Source of the DNA: Gammaproteobacteria bacterium
GTDB taxonomy: Bacteria; Pseudomonadota; Gammaproteobacteria; Xanthomonadales; Xanthomonadaceae
Reading direction: 5' to 3'
DNA length: 9,676 nt
NCBI GenBank assembly: GCA_030431185.1
Contig: JAUIJO010000116.1
Location: 1 to 9,676 of the forward strand
Positions 7,711 through 9,676 of this stretch are shown here, one piece after another. Position 1 is the stretch's first letter, and each line of letters opens with the position of its first letter. The notes beneath the pieces were generated by a model. The model worked only from the letters and a program-made list of their open reading frames with translations, was not told the origin of the DNA and made no database searches. The position numbers and the translations under genes are program-made.

Positions 7711-8712
7711 ATGAAAGCTGCAGTCCTGGCGCTGCTCCTGTGGGCCGCTGCCGGCATGGCGCAGGCGGGCCCCTACGGTCCCCGGCTGGAGGGCTTCGAC
7801 TACCCGCACGCGGTCGGGACCTTCGCCTTCGAGTCGCAGGGCCAGTCGCTGGAGATGGCCTACATGGACGTGGCGCCCACCGGGGCCGCGAACGGCCGCA
7901 CCGTGGTCCTGTTGCACGGCAAGAACTTCTGCGCGGCGACGTGGGAGGACACGATCGAGGTCCTGTCCGATGCGGGCTTCCGCGTGCTGGCCCCCGACCA
8001 GGTCGGCTTCTGCAAATCGAGCAAGCCACGGGGCTACCAGTTCAGCTTCCATCAACTCGCGGCGAACACCCGTGCCCTCCTGGCGCATGCGGGGGTCGAC
8101 GAGGCGGTCGTCGTCGGCCATTCGATGGGCGGCATGCTGGCCACGCGCCATGCGCTGGATTTCCCCGATGCGGTCGAGCGCCTGGTGCTCGTCAACCCGA
8201 TCGGGCTCGAAGACTGGCAGGCCAAGGGCGTGCCCTATGCCAGCATCGACGCCCTGTTCGCGGGGGAACTGCGTACCGACGCCGCCTCCATCAAGGCCTA
8301 CCAGTCGCGCTTCTACTACAACGGTGCATGGAAACCCCGGTACGACCGCTGGGTGGACATGTTGGCCGGCATGTATGCCGGGCCGGGCGGTCGCGCGGTG
8401 GCGTGGAACCAGGCCCAGACGACCGACATGCTCTACACCCAACCGGTCGTGCATGAGTTCCCGATGATCGGGGGGGCGGTCGTGTTGATGATCGGAGGCA
8501 AGGACCGTACCGCCCCGGGTGCCAACCGTGCGAGCCCCGACGTGGCGGCCCGCCTCGGCGACTATCCGGTCCTCGGGCGCGAGGCCGCGGCGGCCATCCC
8601 GGATGCCCGCCTGGTCGAATTCCCCGAGCTCGGGCACTCCCCCCAGGTCGAGGCGCCGGAACGCTTCCATGCCGCACTGCTGGACGCCTTGGTGCCTTCC
8701 AGCGATGACTGA
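7711..8712 (+). CDS. Exported alpha/beta hydrolase
   Basis: A 333-residue secreted or periplasmic alpha/beta hydrolase. Residues 1-19 form a signal peptide (MKAAVLALLL, then AAAGMAQA) with likely cleavage after Ala19. The rest is a standard fold: VVLLHGKNFCAATWE (65-79) with the HG oxyanion motif, APDQVGFCKSSKP (94-106), and the nucleophile elbow GHSMGG with Ser138. Asp265 (GGKDRTAPG) and His309 (PELGHSPQ) complete the triad. A cap region lies at about 165-255, including QSRFYYNGAWKPRYDRWVDM. The pattern resembles the many exported alpha/beta-fold hydrolases of Xanthomonadaceae; the substrate cannot be read from sequence. The start is fixed by a strong ribosome site. The stop overlaps the tadA start by 8 bp (ATGACTGA), which suggests translational coupling of two functionally unrelated proteins. 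Confidence 0.9.
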   Translation: MKAAVLALLLWAAAGMAQAGPYGPRLEGFDYPHAVGTFAFESQGQSLEMAYMDVAPTGAANGRTVVLLHGKNFCAATWEDTIEVLSDAGFRVLAPDQVGFCKSSKPRGYQFSFHQLAANTRALLAHAGVDEAVVVGHSMGGMLATRHALDFPDAVERLVLVNPIGLEDWQAKGVPYASIDALFAGELRTDAASIKAYQSRFYYNGAWKPRYDRWVDMLAGMYAGPGGRAVAWNQAQTTDMLYTQPVVHEFPMIGGAVVLMIGGKDRTAPGANRASPDVAARLGDYPVLGREAAAAIPDARLVEFPELGHSPQVEAPERFHAALLDALVPSSDD

Positions 8713-9196
8713 CGCGATACCGATCGAGGACGAGCGCTGGATGCGCCACGCCCTGGCCCTCGCCACGCGGGCGGAACGCGAGGACGACGAGATTCCCGTC
8801 GGCGCCGTGCTGGTCTCGGACACGGGCGAAGTCCTGGGCGAGGGCTGGAACCGCAACATCACCGAGCACGATCCCACCGCGCATGCCGAGATTATCGCCA
8901 TGCGCCAGGCCGGCATGCGCCTGGGCAACCACCGCCTGATCGGCAGCACGCTCTACGTCACCCTTGAGCCCTGCGCGATGTGTGCGATGGCCATGGTCCA
9001 TGCGCGTGTCGCGCGCGTGGTCTATGGCGCCAGCGATCCCAAGACCGGCGCGGCGGGCAGCGTCTTCGACCTGCTGGCCGACCCGCGCCACAACCACCGC
9101 GTCGAGGTGACCGGCGGCGTCCTGGGCGAGGAGGCGGGTTCGCGACTGACCGCCTATTTCAGGGCCAAGCGCCGCAAGCGCGGCCCGGCGAACTGA
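8705..9196 (+). CDS. tadA: tRNA-specific adenosine-34 deaminase
   Basis: A 163-residue zinc deaminase that converts A34 to inosine in the anticodon of tRNA-Arg(ACG), letting it read CGU, CGC and CGA. The cytidine/deoxycytidylate-deaminase fold is clear. WMRHALALA starts the first helix and IPVGAVLV the first strand. TAHAEI holds zinc ligand His60 and proton-shuttle Glu62, and LEPCAMC holds zinc ligands Cys90 and Cys93. DPKTGAAGSVFDLL (111-124) and NHRVEVTGGVL (130-140) are typical of TadA rather than free-base cytosine deaminases. The usual CAGAM segment reads CAMAM here (Gly to Met), a mild substitution next to the active site. The tail is basic (RAKRRKRG), as suits tRNA binding. The start overlaps the upstream hydrolase stop. 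A longer open frame from 8519 is read-back inside the hydrolase gene and is not needed. Confidence 0.95.
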   Translation: MTDAIPIEDERWMRHALALATRAEREDDEIPVGAVLVSDTGEVLGEGWNRNITEHDPTAHAEIIAMRQAGMRLGNHRLIGSTLYVTLEPCAMCAMAMVHARVARVVYGASDPKTGAAGSVFDLLADPRHNHRVEVTGGVLGEEAGSRLTAYFRAKRRKRGPAN

Positions 9197-9347
9197 AGGC
9201 GGTTCCACTCGGTGAGAGGCCCCATGTCGCTCGACCCCTGCTGATCTCCCGGGCACTGGATGTCCGCGCGCGGCCGGCAAGGTGCGGTGTCGTCCCGGTC
9301 GGGTTCCATGGGTGGGCACCCCCGGCCCGGAATGCCGCTTCTTCCCC

Positions 9348-9676
9348 TCAGATGAAACTGGCGATGCTTTCCAGCGGACGTTTTTCCAGCGCATGCGCCG
9401 GTATCGTCGCACCGGCGGCCGGGTAGCCGACCACCAGCAGGATGTAGGCCTTGTCCTGCGCAGGACGCTCGCACAGCGCATTGAGGAAGTTCATGGGGCT
9501 GGGCGTGTGGGTCAGGGTCGCCAGCCCGGCGCGGTGCAGCGCCGCGATGAGGAATCCGGTCGCGATGCTGACGGACTCGGGCACGTAGTAGTTCTTGCGC
9601 ATGACGCCATCCGCCGACGCGCTCTTGCGCTCGCCGAAGACGCAGATCAACCAGGGCGCGTCTTCGAGGAAGGGCT
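9348..9676 (-). CDS. Nitroreductase-fold flavoprotein, iodotyrosine-deiodinase-like (C-terminal part)
   Basis: The C-terminal ~109 residues of a minus-strand gene whose start lies beyond the window. The frame stays open to the edge (PFLEDAPWLICVFGERKS), so the TTG at 9650 is not the start. Recognisable FMN-nitroreductase features are KNYYVPESVSIATGFLIAAL, GLATLTHTPSPMNFL, RPAQDKAYILLVVGYPA and a final KRPLESIASFI. From memory, SVSIA.GfLiAAl, RPA..K, VGYPa..AT.P and kRpLe.I match the iodotyrosine deiodinase (IYD) branch, which also includes bacterial members. A role in reductive dehalogenation or nitro reduction is inference, since the N-terminal FMN and substrate-lid residues are not seen. 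It converges on tadA across 151 bp in which I see no gene. Confidence 0.85.
   Translation of the reverse strand, partial: PFLEDAPWLICVFGERKSASADGVMRKNYYVPESVSIATGFLIAALHRAGLATLTHTPSPMNFLNALCERPAQDKAYILLVVGYPAAGATIPAHALEKRPLESIASFI

Noticed and set aside
9310..9321. GGGT-GGGC-ACCC hairpin between convergent tadA and the nitroreductase gene, a possible terminator.
   Set aside because: The stem is 4-5 bp with no T-run, in a GC-rich 151-bp gap where such pairs arise by chance.
8291..9481. A 396-codon minus-strand frame antisense to the hydrolase and tadA.
   Set aside because: Low-complexity shadow translation; both plus-strand genes have complete active-site motifs.

Overview
The window is GC-rich chromosomal DNA, roughly two-thirds G+C, densely packed with genes and using third-position G/C throughout. 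Gene content and order (molybdopterin genes; a DUF1244 gene; folD, guaB, guaA; an exported hydrolase overlapping tadA) suggest a gammaproteobacterium of the Xanthomonadaceae, such as Lysobacter, Luteimonas or a relative. The heptameric GGGAAT-type repeats between guaB and guaA point the same way. This placement is an inference from family knowledge; no 16S gene is present.

Layout. (1) 2-1238, plus strand: the end of a probable moeA overlaps a moeB-type adenylyltransferase that carries a rhodanese domain at its N terminus. (2) 1301-2308, plus strand: an exported DUF2272-type protein that looks like a CHAP/NlpC-P60-type papain fold with serine in place of the catalytic cysteine. (3) 3405-2315, minus strand: a two-gene unit of a small DUF1244 protein followed, with a 4-bp overlap, by a membrane-anchored alpha/beta hydrolase. 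(4) 3490-7670, plus strand: folD, guaB and guaA. folD supplies the one-carbon folates used in purine synthesis, and GuaB and GuaA convert IMP to XMP to GMP. folD and guaB each have a visible candidate -10 box. guaB and guaA are separated by a 113-bp gap almost filled by an inverted heptad repeat. (5) 7711-9196, plus strand: an exported alpha/beta hydrolase overlapping tadA (tRNA A34 deaminase) by 8 bp. (6) 9676-9348, minus strand: the C-terminal half of a nitroreductase-fold flavoprotein resembling the iodotyrosine-deiodinase branch; it runs off the window.

Most of the window is core housekeeping. I found no CRISPR array, insertion sequence, integrase, tRNA or rRNA, and no clear new multi-gene system. 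The points most worth a second look are the inverted heptad repeat between guaB and guaA, an abrupt low-GC patch at the 3' end of guaA (a known type of integration site for genomic islands), and the predicted Ser-His-Asn active site of the exported DUF2272-like protein. No gene-free stretch exceeds about 155 bases.
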